From contig NZ_CP163512.1 in the NCBI RefSeq assembly GCF_041075285.1, positions 1,302,001 through 1,366,000 on the forward strand: 64,000 nt of DNA, given 5' to 3'. Origin of the DNA: Providencia rettgeri. GTDB taxonomy: Bacteria; Pseudomonadota; Gammaproteobacteria; Enterobacterales; Enterobacteriaceae. Positions 56,604-64,000 of the stretch are shown here, one piece after another; position 1 is the stretch's first letter; each line of letters opens with the position of its first letter. A model generated the notes under the pieces. The model was not told where the DNA came from. It worked only from the letters and a program-made list of their open reading frames with translations, and ran no database searches. Both the position numbers and the translations under genes were made by a program.

Positions 56604-57485
56604 ATGATGAGAATTGCTTTATTCTTGCTCACAAACTTAGCGGTTATGTTTGTGTTTGGAATAATATTAAGTTTAACGGGTATTCGCGGCAGCAGTGTTC
56701 AAGGCTTGCTCATTATGGCGGGTCTGTTTGGGTTTGGTGGTGCTTTTATTTCATTGTTAATGTCAAAGTGGATGGCACTGAAATCGGTGGGCGGTGAGGT
56801 TATTGAAAATCCACGTAATCAAACTGAACAATGGTTAATGACAACGGTTGCGCGTCAAGCACAGCAAGTCGGCATTAAAATGCCTCAGGTCGCTATTTAC
56901 CATGCACCAGATATCAACGCGTTTGCAACAGGGGCGCGTCGCGATGATTCATTAGTTGCAGTGAGTACAGGGCTACTTGAAAATATGAGCCGCGATGAAG
57001 CAGAAGCCGTTATCGCCCATGAAATCAGCCATATTGCTAATGGCGATATGGTTACAATGACCTTGCTGCAAGGTGTTGTAAACACCTTCGTCATCTTTAT
57101 TTCTCGTATTATTGCCCAATTAGCAGCTGGCTTTATGTCAAATAATGATAACGAAAGCGAAAGTAGTAACGGTAATCCGATGGTTTACTTTGCGGTTTCC
57201 ATGGTATTGGAAATTGTGTTTGGTATCTTAGCGAGCATTATTACCATGTGGTTCTCTCGCTATCGTGAGTTCCATGCTGATGCAGGTTCGGCAAAATTAG
57301 TTGGGCGTGAAAAAATGATCGCAGCCCTGCAAAGATTGAAAACCAGTTATGAGCCGCAAGAGGAAGGGCGTTTGATGGCATTTTGCATCAATGGCCGTGG
57401 TAAGGCATTTAGTGAATTATTCCTATCACATCCACCGTTAGACAAACGCATTGAAGCGCTTCGCTCCGGTGAATATTTAAAATAG
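56604..57485 (+). CDS. htpX: Membrane metalloprotease HtpX
   Basis: A 293-residue M48 zinc protease that degrades misfolded membrane proteins with FtsH. Two N-terminal helices, the zinc motif HEISH in [18 protein letters not shown], a further pair of helices and [15 protein letters not shown] (third ligand Glu region) are present. The ATG at 56604 (MMRIALFLL) after AAGGA gives the E. coli length; the 11-codon extension is not conserved. CpxR control is known in E. coli. Confidence 0.95.
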   Translation: MMRIALFLLTNLAVMFVFGIILSLTGIRGSSVQGLLIMAGLFGFGGAFISLLMSKWMALKSVGGEVIENPRNQTEQWLMTTVARQAQQVGIKMPQVAIYHAPDINAFATGARRDDSLVAVSTGLLENMSRDEAEAVIAHEISHIANGDMVTMTLLQGVVNTFVIFISRIIAQLAAGFMSNNDNESESSNGNPMVYFAVSMVLEIVFGILASIITMWFSRYREFHADAGSAKLVGREKMIAALQRLKTSYEPQEEGRLMAFCINGRGKAFSELFLSHPPLDKRIEALRSGEYLK

Positions 57486-57489
57486 TACA

Positions 57490-57518
57490 AAAGGCCACTT
57501 CTAATGAAGTGGCTTTTT
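57490..57518 (+). terminator. Rho-independent terminator after htpX
   Basis: AGCCACTT-type hairpin (GGCCACTT / AAGTGGCT) followed by six T, just after the htpX stop. Confidence 0.88.
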
Positions 57519-57545
57519 TAATGTATATTAATAGGAATAAAAAAA

Positions 57546-57854
57546 ATGAAACTTTCAAATAGTGTTAGCGGTGCCTTGAGAACTTTCGCTTATTTTATGA
57601 CCAGTGGTAGCCACTACATGCTCAATGGTATTGATTATGTTGAATTATGTGCAGATGATCCTAGTTTAGTCGAGCAAGTGTATGCCATTTTAATCAATAC
57701 ATTAGAACTTGATGAAAATGGCGATGTTATTAACTTCACATACGCCCAAAAACGCGCGACTGACTATATTCGTTGGTATGATGATCACTCTTATGTCGTT
57801 GATCCACCCTATGAGGATTGGGAAATTGCGCTACATAGTATTCCAACAAGCTAA
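57546..57854 (+). CDS. Hypothetical protein
   Basis: A 102-residue acidic protein without signal peptide or membrane helix. It starts MKLSNSVSGALRTFAYFMTS and ends with VDPPYEDWEIALHSIPTS, with a tryptophan/tyrosine-rich C-terminal half. AGGAATAAAAAA precedes the ATG. I do not recognise the family with confidence. It lies between htpX and MITE copy D. Confidence 0.65.
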   Translation: MKLSNSVSGALRTFAYFMTSGSHYMLNGIDYVELCADDPSLVEQVYAILINTLELDENGDVINFTYAQKRATDYIRWYDDHSYVVDPPYEDWEIALHSIPTS

Positions 57855-57992
57855 ATCCAAATTAAGGGTTTATAAAAAAGCCTATAGGACACAGCTAGCC
57901 TTATAAGTAAAAAATATCTATTTATTTAATAATGCATCTTCAACATAGATATCCATAATAAGCTATATTAATTCTAGTGATAGCGTATTTCG

Positions 57993-58263
57993 CTAGGAGA
58001 TATGTAGGCTTTGATGGTCAATTTTTATTTGAATTACAGCGATTTTAGGCAAGGGGAGAGGTTCCCCGCTTAGTGAAATCGACAAGTGCCCCTAACATCA
58101 AACGGGTAATGTGCTTTGATGGAACTCGCAGAACAGCGTTTAGAGACAATATCTGATTCACGTCGTCGTCAGTCAACATGACGGAGCCATTCATCCATTT
58201 ATTGGGTTGTTTTTTGGCCGTTTTTAACGGTAAAAATCAGCAACCAAGATAAACAGACCCTAG
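57993..58263 (+). repeat. MITE-like element, copy D
   Basis: A 271-bp element with CTAG at both ends (57993-57996 and 58260-58263), consistent with a 4-bp target duplication. The left end GAGATATGTAGGCTTTGATG and the right end CAAGATAAACAGACC are degenerate inverted repeats. It shares the TTTTAACGGTAAAAATCAGC end block and the CACGTCGTCGTCAGTCAA centre with copy B. Confidence 0.82.
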
Positions 58264-58289
58264 TGTTTAATTTTCAAAAGGATAGCCAT

Positions 58290-58568
58290 ATGGACGTACT
58301 GGTTAAAACAATGCTTTTCGGTAATTCATTTCAAACAGTCGCTAACCCCGCACGACTTGTCCCCATTAAATTTGAAATTTACCAATCAGACCAAGGGTTT
58401 TACCATCGAATTTATAAAGAAGTGGGGATGTCTGGGGCAAATTTAGGACAGGTATTTCGTGTGTGGGCATTTGAAGAACAAACAAGTTGGGATAAGCAAA
58501 CGAAGAATACAACACTTGATGAATATGTGAGTTATTGCAAGAGCTTGTATACGCAAGCAGAACAATAA
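58290..58568 (+). CDS. Hypothetical protein
   Basis: A 92-residue soluble protein (MDVLVKTMLFGNSFQTVANP, then IYQSDQGFYHRIYKEVGMSG). The ATG at 58290 has AAAGGA with about 8-base spacing. The open frame reaches back into MITE copy D at a GTG, which is not used. The family is unknown to me. Its promoter must lie in or before MITE copy D. Confidence 0.6.
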   Translation: MDVLVKTMLFGNSFQTVANPARLVPIKFEIYQSDQGFYHRIYKEVGMSGANLGQVFRVWAFEEQTSWDKQTKNTTLDEYVSYCKSLYTQAEQ

Positions 58569-58574
58569 ATAAGA

Positions 58575-58608
58575 TAAAAAAAACCCCCTTCATAGGGTTT
58601 GAAGGGGG
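58575..58608 (-). terminator. Rho-independent terminator (minus strand)
   Basis: On the minus strand CCCCCTTC / GAAGGGGG with a 9-nt loop is followed by eight T. It lies downstream of yecF (58742) with a 130-base gap, and also after the convergent hypothetical gene. Confidence 0.82.
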
Positions 58609-58741
58609 AGCTAAATGAATAAAGAATGGTTTAATTCGTTAATAAAGATAGATGATTTCGGTAACAAAAACTTAGTTATTTGTGCAGTTAATCCATTCTT
58701 TGCTATTTTTATGCTTTAAATAGCATTTATCGCTAAATAAT

Positions 58742-58963
58742 CTATTGGCGATAACCAGTTTTAATTTGTTCTAAGATACTGGTATAGGTTTCTGCTTGTT
58801 TTTGGTCTTCCATTTGAGCAACTTCGCGTTGCATTTTGATCAAAATCTTACCTGCATCAGCTTGACCAATAGCTTTAAGCATATGGGTGACCAAATTTTT
58901 TAAGCATGTTACTTCATCGGCAAGTGCGTTGACATCAGGTTCAGTAGGAAAATGGGTTTTCAT
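58742..58963 (-). CDS. yecF: DUF2594 protein YecF
   Basis: A 73-residue protein similar along its length to E. coli YecF: ALADEVTCLKNLVTHMLKAI, GQADAGKILIKMQREVAQME, ending IKTGYRQ. It is probably helical or coiled-coil. The function is unknown. AAAGGATTGATTTA precedes the ATG. Confidence 0.88.
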   Translation of the reverse strand: MKTHFPTEPDVNALADEVTCLKNLVTHMLKAIGQADAGKILIKMQREVAQMEDQKQAETYTSILEQIKTGYRQ

Positions 58964-59384
58964 TAAATCAATCCTTTAAGAAAAAAGTAATTTTATCAAA
59001 AGTAATTTTATCGATTGTAGCATAGAAAAAATAATATGTGCTTTCAGATAAATAAGATGTATGTAATCAGAAAATAAAGCAGCTAAATAAGCATCTATTA
59101 GTTGAATTTTTCAGCATGAGCTTAGCTGAATTTTGCAGCATTATATTTTTGATAGAGGGCTAACAGTAAGTACAACTCTTTTTTGTTCATGATCAACACC
59201 GAGAGCAAGCTTTAAAATAGCCAAATAGTTGTGATACAATTCACATAATTCGGTGAGTAGCGCAATAAAACACCGTTTAATCGTTCAGTTTAGTTCTAAA
59301 CAAATATTTTCCTATGTGCCATCGTCATAAATCGGCAATCGATTTGTGTAATTAGCTTATGGAAAACTGAAGGCAAAATAAATA
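58964..59384. other. Intergenic region yecF / sotB
   Basis: About 420 AT-rich bases with divergent promoters. The minus strand has a 48-codon open stretch (59141-59285) without a start codon; not called. Nothing else seen. Confidence 0.45.
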
Positions 59385-60584
59385 ATGACACAAGTATCGA
59401 GAAAAACCGCTTGGATCCGCGTTTTAGCGTTAGCGGTTGCTGCATTTGTTTTTAATACAACAGAGTTTGTCCCTGTTGCATTATTAAGTGATATTGCAGC
59501 CAGTTTTGACATGACGGTGGCGCATACAGGATTGATGATCACCATATATGCGTGGGTGGTGGCGTTAATGTCGTTACCGTTAATGTTATTAACCAGTAAA
59601 ATCGAACGCCGTAAGCTACTGGGCTTCTTATTTGTTATTTTTATTATTAGCCATATTGTTTCAGGTTTTGCGTGGAACTTTAACATGTTAATAGTGGGGC
59701 GTGTTGGTGTTGCTTTATCTCATGCGGTGTTTTGGTCGATCACGGCATCATTAGCTATTCGTGTGGCGCCAGCGGGTAAAAAAGCACAAGCGTTAGGTTT
59801 GCTGGCAACGGGGACGGCGTTAGCCACTGTTTTAGGTTTGCCAATCGGTCGTATCATCGGGCAGTTTTTAGGCTGGCGAGTGACGTTCTTGGGTATTGGT
59901 GTCGTGGCATTACTCACTATGATTGCGCTGCTTCGCTTCTTACCGCGCTTACCAAGTGAACATTCTGGTTCGTTGAAAAGTCTTCCCGTGATATTTAAAC
60001 GTCCTGCGTTAGTGGGCATGTTTGCACTTACCGTGTTAGTGGTAACCGCACACTTTGCTGCATATAGCTATATTGAGCCATTTGTCCGTGATGTGGCGCA
60101 TCAAAGTCAAAACTTTGCTACGGTATTACTGTTGATTTTTGGCGCATCAGGGATCATCGGTAGTGTCATTTTTAGTCGCTATAGCACTAAGCTCTCCTTA
60201 ATATTCTTACCCTCAGCGATAGCTTTAATGACGCTGTGCCTGCTATTGCTGTTACCTATGGGGGCAAATGCATGGTCACTGGTTCTATTGTCGATATTCT
60301 GGGGAATTGCGATGATGTGCATTGGCCTAGGGATGCAGGTCAAAGTGATTGATTTAGCACCGGATGCCACAGACTTGGCCATGGCTATCTTCTCTGGGAT
60401 CTTTAATATCGGGATCGGCGGTGGCGCATTACTGGGTAATCAAGTGATTGTACATCTGGGGATGACGCAAATTGGTTATGTAGGGGGGGCGATTGGTGCA
60501 ATATCCCTTGTCTGGTGTCTCTATTTGTTTAGGCGTTATAGCCAAATCTTAAGTGATAAGCAGGTCCTTGCTGCACAACATTAA
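59385..60584 (+). CDS. sotB: Sugar efflux transporter SotB (MFS)
   Basis: A 399-residue, 12-helix major-facilitator transporter closely following E. coli SotB (YdeA): [26 protein letters not shown]-type segment [40 protein letters not shown]-type segment [19 protein letters not shown]. It exports arabinose and similar sugars or IPTG in E. coli. ATG at 59385 after GAAGGCAAA. Confidence 0.93.
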   Translation: MTQVSRKTAWIRVLALAVAAFVFNTTEFVPVALLSDIAASFDMTVAHTGLMITIYAWVVALMSLPLMLLTSKIERRKLLGFLFVIFIISHIVSGFAWNFNMLIVGRVGVALSHAVFWSITASLAIRVAPAGKKAQALGLLATGTALATVLGLPIGRIIGQFLGWRVTFLGIGVVALLTMIALLRFLPRLPSEHSGSLKSLPVIFKRPALVGMFALTVLVVTAHFAAYSYIEPFVRDVAHQSQNFATVLLLIFGASGIIGSVIFSRYSTKLSLIFLPSAIALMTLCLLLLLPMGANAWSLVLLSIFWGIAMMCIGLGMQVKVIDLAPDATDLAMAIFSGIFNIGIGGGALLGNQVIVHLGMTQIGYVGGAIGAISLVWCLYLFRRYSQILSDKQVLAAQH

Positions 60585-60697
60585 CAATCTAGCTTGATGT
60601 AATATTAAAATAAGCTCTGTACCGCTTTTAACGGCTACAGAGTTTTTTCTGTTTTCTGTGCTATTTGTTTCTTTTAATACAACACTAAGGATCACCG

Positions 60698-61030
60698 ATG
60701 AAAGGTCTAAGTTTTCTCTTAATGTCTATTCTTGCCGAAGTCATTGCAACAACCACACTAAAAGCCTCTGAGGGGTTTAGCCGTTTTTGGCCGTCATTAA
60801 TTGTGATTATTGGCTATGGCGTCTCTTTCTGGGGGTTATCACAGGTCGTGAAAGTGATGCCATTAGGGATTGCTTATGCCATCTGGTCTGGCTTAGGAAT
60901 TGTGCTTGTTTCGGTCGCTGCAATTTTTATTTATAACCAAAAACTCGATTTACCTGCAATTATTGGTATGCTATTAATTATAGTTGGTGTTTTAGTAATC
61001 AATTTATTTTCAAAAAGTAGCGCACATTAG
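60698..61030 (+). CDS. emrE: Small multidrug resistance transporter EmrE
   Basis: A 110-residue, four-helix SMR transporter. The essential membrane Glu is at position 14 (LLMSILAEVIATTTLKASEG), and the GIAYAIWSGLG motif is present. Works as a dual-topology dimer exporting quaternary cations by proton exchange. Length equals E. coli EmrE. It lies between sotB and a DUF333 lipoprotein gene. Confidence 0.92.
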   Translation: MKGLSFLLMSILAEVIATTTLKASEGFSRFWPSLIVIIGYGVSFWGLSQVVKVMPLGIAYAIWSGLGIVLVSVAAIFIYNQKLDLPAIIGMLLIIVGVLVINLFSKSSAH

Positions 61031-61068
61031 TGCAAGGGATGACAACGGTTTAACGGGAGATAAAGCGC

Positions 61069-61368
61069 ATGGGGCGTAAGGTCAGTCAGTTATTAAAATC
61101 GGTGATGGCAGTGGTGGTTGCCGGAATAATGTCAGTGATGTTATCGGCTTGTGGAAACTCAGAAGTGAATAAAACCGTTGATAATTCTGCAACTCAATAT
61201 GCGAAGCAAGTGGTTAATTTGGGCCCAGGCGCTCAAGAAGCTTGCGTTTCAGCAGGGGGATTACCTGCATTAACGTTTGAGCTGAATGGCGATAAAACTG
61301 CGGTCTGCCAATTTGCAAATGGCAAACGTTGCGCTGCAAATGTGATCCAAAGTGGTGCTTGTATTTAA
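61069..61368 (+). CDS. DUF333 lipoprotein
   Basis: A 99-residue lipoprotein. The signal peptide ends in VMLSAC (lipobox), followed by a linker and the DUF333 domain with paired cysteines (EACVSAGGLPA, AVCQFANGKRC, SGAC). DUF333 proteins are small periplasmic or secreted proteins, some named hemolysin without proof. GGGAGATAAAGCGC precedes the ATG. The terminator is duplicated around repeat T4. Confidence 0.82.
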   Translation: MGRKVSQLLKSVMAVVVAGIMSVMLSACGNSEVNKTVDNSATQYAKQVVNLGPGAQEACVSAGGLPALTFELNGDKTAVCQFANGKRCAANVIQSGACI

Positions 61369-61390
61369 TCTTTATTCAAGCTTTACAAAA

Positions 61391-61416
61391 GAAAGCCCCC
61401 TTTAATTGGGGGCTTT
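61391..61416 (+). terminator. Terminator hairpin, left copy at repeat T4
   Basis: A 26-bp hairpin (GAAAGCCCCC, TTTAATT loop side, GGGGGCTTT) follows the DUF333 gene but lacks a T-run because T4 starts immediately. It is identical to 61555-61580. Confidence 0.85.
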
Positions 61417-61554
61417 GAGGTTGTTGACAAAGTGGGATAAAAGCGTGGTTTTTCCCACTTTGTGTTATCAGCCGAAAATCAATATATTGATTTTCCTTAT
61501 TTTTTCAAAACCTATCCAACCTGCTGGCAAACCTAATCGGTTTGTCAGCAGTCT
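61417..61554 (+). repeat. Terminator-associated repeat T4
   Basis: A 138-bp copy very similar to T3. It starts GAGGTTGTTGACAAAGTGGG and contains the CAAAGTGGGA/TCCCACTTTG hairpin, a perfect 22-bp palindrome (61474-61495) and a third hairpin CTGCTGGCAAACC/GGTTTGTCAGCAG. It ends GTCT before the duplicated terminator. Confidence 0.9.
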
Positions 61555-61583
61555 GAAAGCCCCCTTTAATTGGGGGCTTTTTA
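61555..61583 (+). terminator. Terminator, right copy at repeat T4
   Basis: The second identical copy of the 26-bp hairpin, here followed by TTTTT. It is the likely functional terminator and faces the convergent dsbB gene. Confidence 0.88.
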
Positions 61584-61604
61584 CATGTTTCAGTTCAGAT
61601 ATGA

Positions 61605-62126
61605 CTAACGTGATTTTTTACTAGGGAAAAATTGACTAATGAGTACAATAACCGCAACTAAAATATAAGCTGCAAAAATACCAATTAACCACTGCGGCAT
61701 ATCAAGACCGATAAATACCCACTGCCTTACAGCGCAGTCACCCGTTGCTTCAAACATGGCAGGAACCCACTCTTGCAGAGGTAGCCAGTCAGGGAAGTTG
61801 ACAAAGAAATCGCAAGAAGCAAATGGTGAAGGATAAAGTTGCAGCATGGTGTGTTCCCATGCGAGGCTTAAACCACGCCAAGCGGCGTAAATCCAGATAA
61901 CAATCGCAACCCAGCGAACGATAACATTCCGTGGTGCGATGGCACCAATTAAGCCTGCGAACATCACGCCTAACAATGCAACACGCTCATAAATACACAT
62001 TACACAGGGTTGTAATTTCATGACATGTTGAAAATACAGTGCGGCACACTCTAACATAAAGGCGGTAAAGGCCATTAATAGCCACGCGCCTCGTCCTTGT
62101 GAGCAGTAGTTAAAAAATCGAAACAT
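61605..62126 (-). CDS. dsbB: Disulfide bond formation protein DsbB
   Basis: A 173-residue, four-helix quinone oxidoreductase that re-oxidises DsbA. The two cysteine pairs are in place: Cys41/Cys44 ([10 protein letters not shown]) and Cys105/Cys131 ([15 protein letters not shown]). Length matches the family. It is next to nhaB, as in E. coli. Confidence 0.95.
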   Translation of the reverse strand: MFRFFNYCSQGRGAWLLMAFTAFMLECAALYFQHVMKLQPCVMCIYERVALLGVMFAGLIGAIAPRNVIVRWVAIVIWIYAAWRGLSLAWEHTMLQLYPSPFASCDFFVNFPDWLPLQEWVPAMFEATGDCAVRQWVFIGLDMPQWLIGIFAAYILVAVIVLISQFFPSKKSR

Positions 62127-62237
62127 ACGTGAGATATCCTAATTGAGTGATGCGCACATTTTGCCCCTATCTGACTGATAAAAAAAGCGCTTAAAGCAAA
62201 ATAAATACCGTTTCTAGTTAGGTTTTACCAAACATTA

Positions 62238-62267
62238 CAATCAGGCGCTAGGAAAAACGCCTGATTG
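62238..62267 (-). terminator. Hairpin between nhaB and dsbB
   Basis: A 10-bp perfect stem CAATCAGGCG / CGCCTGATTG with a 10-nt loop lies just after nhaB. The minus-strand continuation is not very T-rich, so it may be a weak terminator or processing hairpin. Confidence 0.6.
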
Positions 62268-62283
62268 ATATTACACATCATCA

Positions 62284-63831
62284 CTACCCAAAAGATATTA
62301 AACCAATGGCGCCCATCCAATGTGTTATTGGCACCAACCAATACTCAATGCCTAATAAGCCAACAATGGTCATGACAATGGTATAAGGAAGAGCCATCCA
62401 TACCATTCGACCATAAGATAAACGAATTAATGGGGAGAGGGCTGAGGTTAATAAAAATAAAAATGCGGCTTGTCCATTAGGTGTTGCCACCGATGGGAGG
62501 TTTGTCCCTGTGTTGATGGCTACGGCTAAGAATTGGTATTGTTCCGCTGAAATAAGCCCTTCATTTGCGGCCTTCATGGCTTCTGTAATGTACACTGTAC
62601 CGACAAAAACATTGTCTGATACGGCAGATAGCAAGCCATTAAACAGATAAAATAAGGACAGTTGAGAGGACTCGGATGATTGTAATACGAACTGAATAAA
62701 CGGTGTGAATAGCTGTTGGTCAATAATAACAGCAACGATGCTGAAAAATACGGTTAATAATGCGGTGAAAGGGAGGGCTTCTTCGAACGCTTTACCCAGT
62801 GCATGTTCGTCAGTGATGCCACAAAATGCAGTCGTTAACACAATCACGGATAAACCGATAAGCCCGACTTCGGCAAAATGGAATGCTAAAGCGACAATAA
62901 GCCATATGCCAATTAAGCCTTGCACCCACAATTGTGCTTGTTCCCTTTTTGTCCGTTTGGCACTCATTTTTTTATCGTGGTCGGTTAAAATTTGGCGCAC
63001 ACTAGTTGGTAGTTCTGCCCCATAACCAAAGAGTTTGAATCTTTCAACTAAAAAACAAACGACTAACCCACAGAGGAAAACTGGGATAGTGACAGGTGCC
63101 ATGCGAATATAAAAAGTAATAAAATCCCAATCAACGTGTTTGGCGATGATTAAATTTTGGGGTTCACCGACCATGGTCATTACACCACCCAAGGCCGTAC
63201 CAATCCCAGCATGCATCATTAAACTACGTAAAAACGCGCGAAATTGCTCCAAGGTTTGTTTTTGTTCGCTGCTATTGATGAATTTATCATTTTGCAGGTC
63301 AATATCACTGTGTTGATTTGATGCATATTGGTGATAAATAGAATAGAAACCAATTGAAACGCTGATCACGACAGCAATGACGGTTAAAGCATCTAAAAAA
63401 GCAGATAGAAACGCACTTGCTAAGCAAAAAGCTAATGACAGAATTCGTTTAGAACGGACGTTTATCAGTAATTTGGTAAATACAAATAACAAAAGCTGCT
63501 TCATAAAATAGATACCAGCTACCATGAAGATCAGCAGTAAAACGACTTCAAGATTGTTACTGATTTCATGGGAAATCTGCGCAGGGCTTGTCATACCAAT
63601 GAGCACGGCCTCGATTGCGAGTAGGCCACCGGGTTGTAATGGATAGCATTTTAATGCCATTGCTAATGTGAATATAAATTCAATCACTAATAGCCATCCA
63701 GCAATAAACGGGCTGGCAAAATAGAAAACAATAGGGTTAATGATGAGAAAAGTAATTATCGCAAGCTTGTACCAATCAGGTGAATTCCCAAGAAAGTTTT
63801 TCAAAAATGCACTTTTTAAACTAAAATCCAT
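62284..63831 (-). CDS. nhaB: Na+/H+ antiporter NhaB
   Basis: A 515-residue antiporter with about 12 helices. Conserved regions include [58 protein letters not shown] and [20 protein letters not shown]. It exports Na+ in exchange for protons. Its neighbours dsbB and (beyond the window) probably fadR match E. coli. Confidence 0.95.
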   Translation of the reverse strand: MDFSLKSAFLKNFLGNSPDWYKLAIITFLIINPIVFYFASPFIAGWLLVIEFIFTLAMALKCYPLQPGGLLAIEAVLIGMTSPAQISHEISNNLEVVLLLIFMVAGIYFMKQLLLFVFTKLLINVRSKRILSLAFCLASAFLSAFLDALTVIAVVISVSIGFYSIYHQYASNQHSDIDLQNDKFINSSEQKQTLEQFRAFLRSLMMHAGIGTALGGVMTMVGEPQNLIIAKHVDWDFITFYIRMAPVTIPVFLCGLVVCFLVERFKLFGYGAELPTSVRQILTDHDKKMSAKRTKREQAQLWVQGLIGIWLIVALAFHFAEVGLIGLSVIVLTTAFCGITDEHALGKAFEEALPFTALLTVFFSIVAVIIDQQLFTPFIQFVLQSSESSQLSLFYLFNGLLSAVSDNVFVGTVYITEAMKAANEGLISAEQYQFLAVAINTGTNLPSVATPNGQAAFLFLLTSALSPLIRLSYGRMVWMALPYTIVMTIVGLLGIEYWLVPITHWMGAIGLISFG

Positions 63832-64000
63832 TATGATCCGTTATCCTCTTATTGGATGTCATGTGACATCACATACTACTCTTATCTTTTACGGATTTTA
63901 AGTCTATTTGCTAATTGATACTGTATGAATTATATGGGAATTCTATGATTTGCTAACTATATCAGAGGACGACAATCTGGTATGATTTCCCCAATATCCG
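63832..64000. promoter_or_regulatory. Upstream region of nhaB, possible FadR-like site
   Basis: The last 169 bases hold the nhaB promoter and probably the start of the fadR regulatory region; no coding start is reached. AATCTGGTATGATTTCC (63974-63990) shares the CTGGT-N-GA half of FadR operators. This is weak and by eye only. Confidence 0.25.

Noticed and set aside
59141..59285. 48-codon open stretch on the minus strand upstream of sotB
   Set aside because: No ATG/GTG start with ribosome site; such a length is expected by chance in this much sequence.

Overview
The window is a stretch of chromosome from an AT-rich enterobacterium, most probably Providencia (Morganellaceae). This is an inference from protein similarity and gene order; no rRNA or taxon-specific marker is present. 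Most genes are recognisable orthologues of Escherichia coli core genes. They form two blocks that are far apart in E. coli: purC-tmcA-ypfN-dapE-yffB-maeB-xseA-guaBA on the left, and rlmA-mntP-yobD-manXYZ-sdaA-nudL-pabB-yoaH-yebF-holE-yobA-yebZ-yebY-SdsR-yebV-letAB-msrC-proQ-prc-htpX-dsbB-nhaB on the right.

Layout. 1-3.6 kb: end of purC, then a five-gene operon (PPC/DUF296 protein plus a complete ECF vitamin-type importer). 4.4-13.6 kb: UPF0756 protein, tRNA acetyltransferase tmcA, ypfN, a YbaN-like protein, an M15 peptidase with dapE and yffB, a narP-like regulator and malic enzyme maeB. 13.8-20.6 kb: an iron or haem uptake cluster (ChaN lipoprotein, TonB, oligopeptidase B with a signal peptide, TonB-dependent receptor) with Fur boxes. 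20.6-25.3 kb: xseA and guaBA. 25.3-28.3 kb: accessory DNA at the 3' end of guaA. This holds a 2.07 kb segment bounded by 12-bp direct repeats carrying a tight three-gene operon (HTH regulator, alpha/beta hydrolase, DUF4180), followed by a broken integrase. 28.5-33.4 kb: HxlR regulator with oxidoreductase, exported racemase, ycdX, gene remnants and two Asr-like secreted peptides. 33.4-64 kb: the second core block, including a manganese riboswitch, the mannose PTS, the sRNA SdsR, a six-MCE-domain LetB, a LEA-like repeat protein, the efflux genes sotB and emrE, dsbB and nhaB.

The most unusual content lies between genes. (1) A ~140-bp, three-hairpin repeat occurs four times (13.6, 43.7, 54.7, 61.4 kb), each time at a rho-independent terminator. 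At two sites the whole terminator hairpin is duplicated on both sides of the repeat and at a third it is half duplicated, as if the element inserts into terminators and copies them. (2) A second family of ~140-277 bp MITE-like elements occurs four times (3.65, 14.87, 42.75, 57.99 kb). It has degenerate terminal inverted repeats and CTAG/CTAA flanks that look like YTAR target duplications of the IS5 type. One copy sits between the Fur box and the ribosome binding site of tonB. No transposase for either family is in the window.
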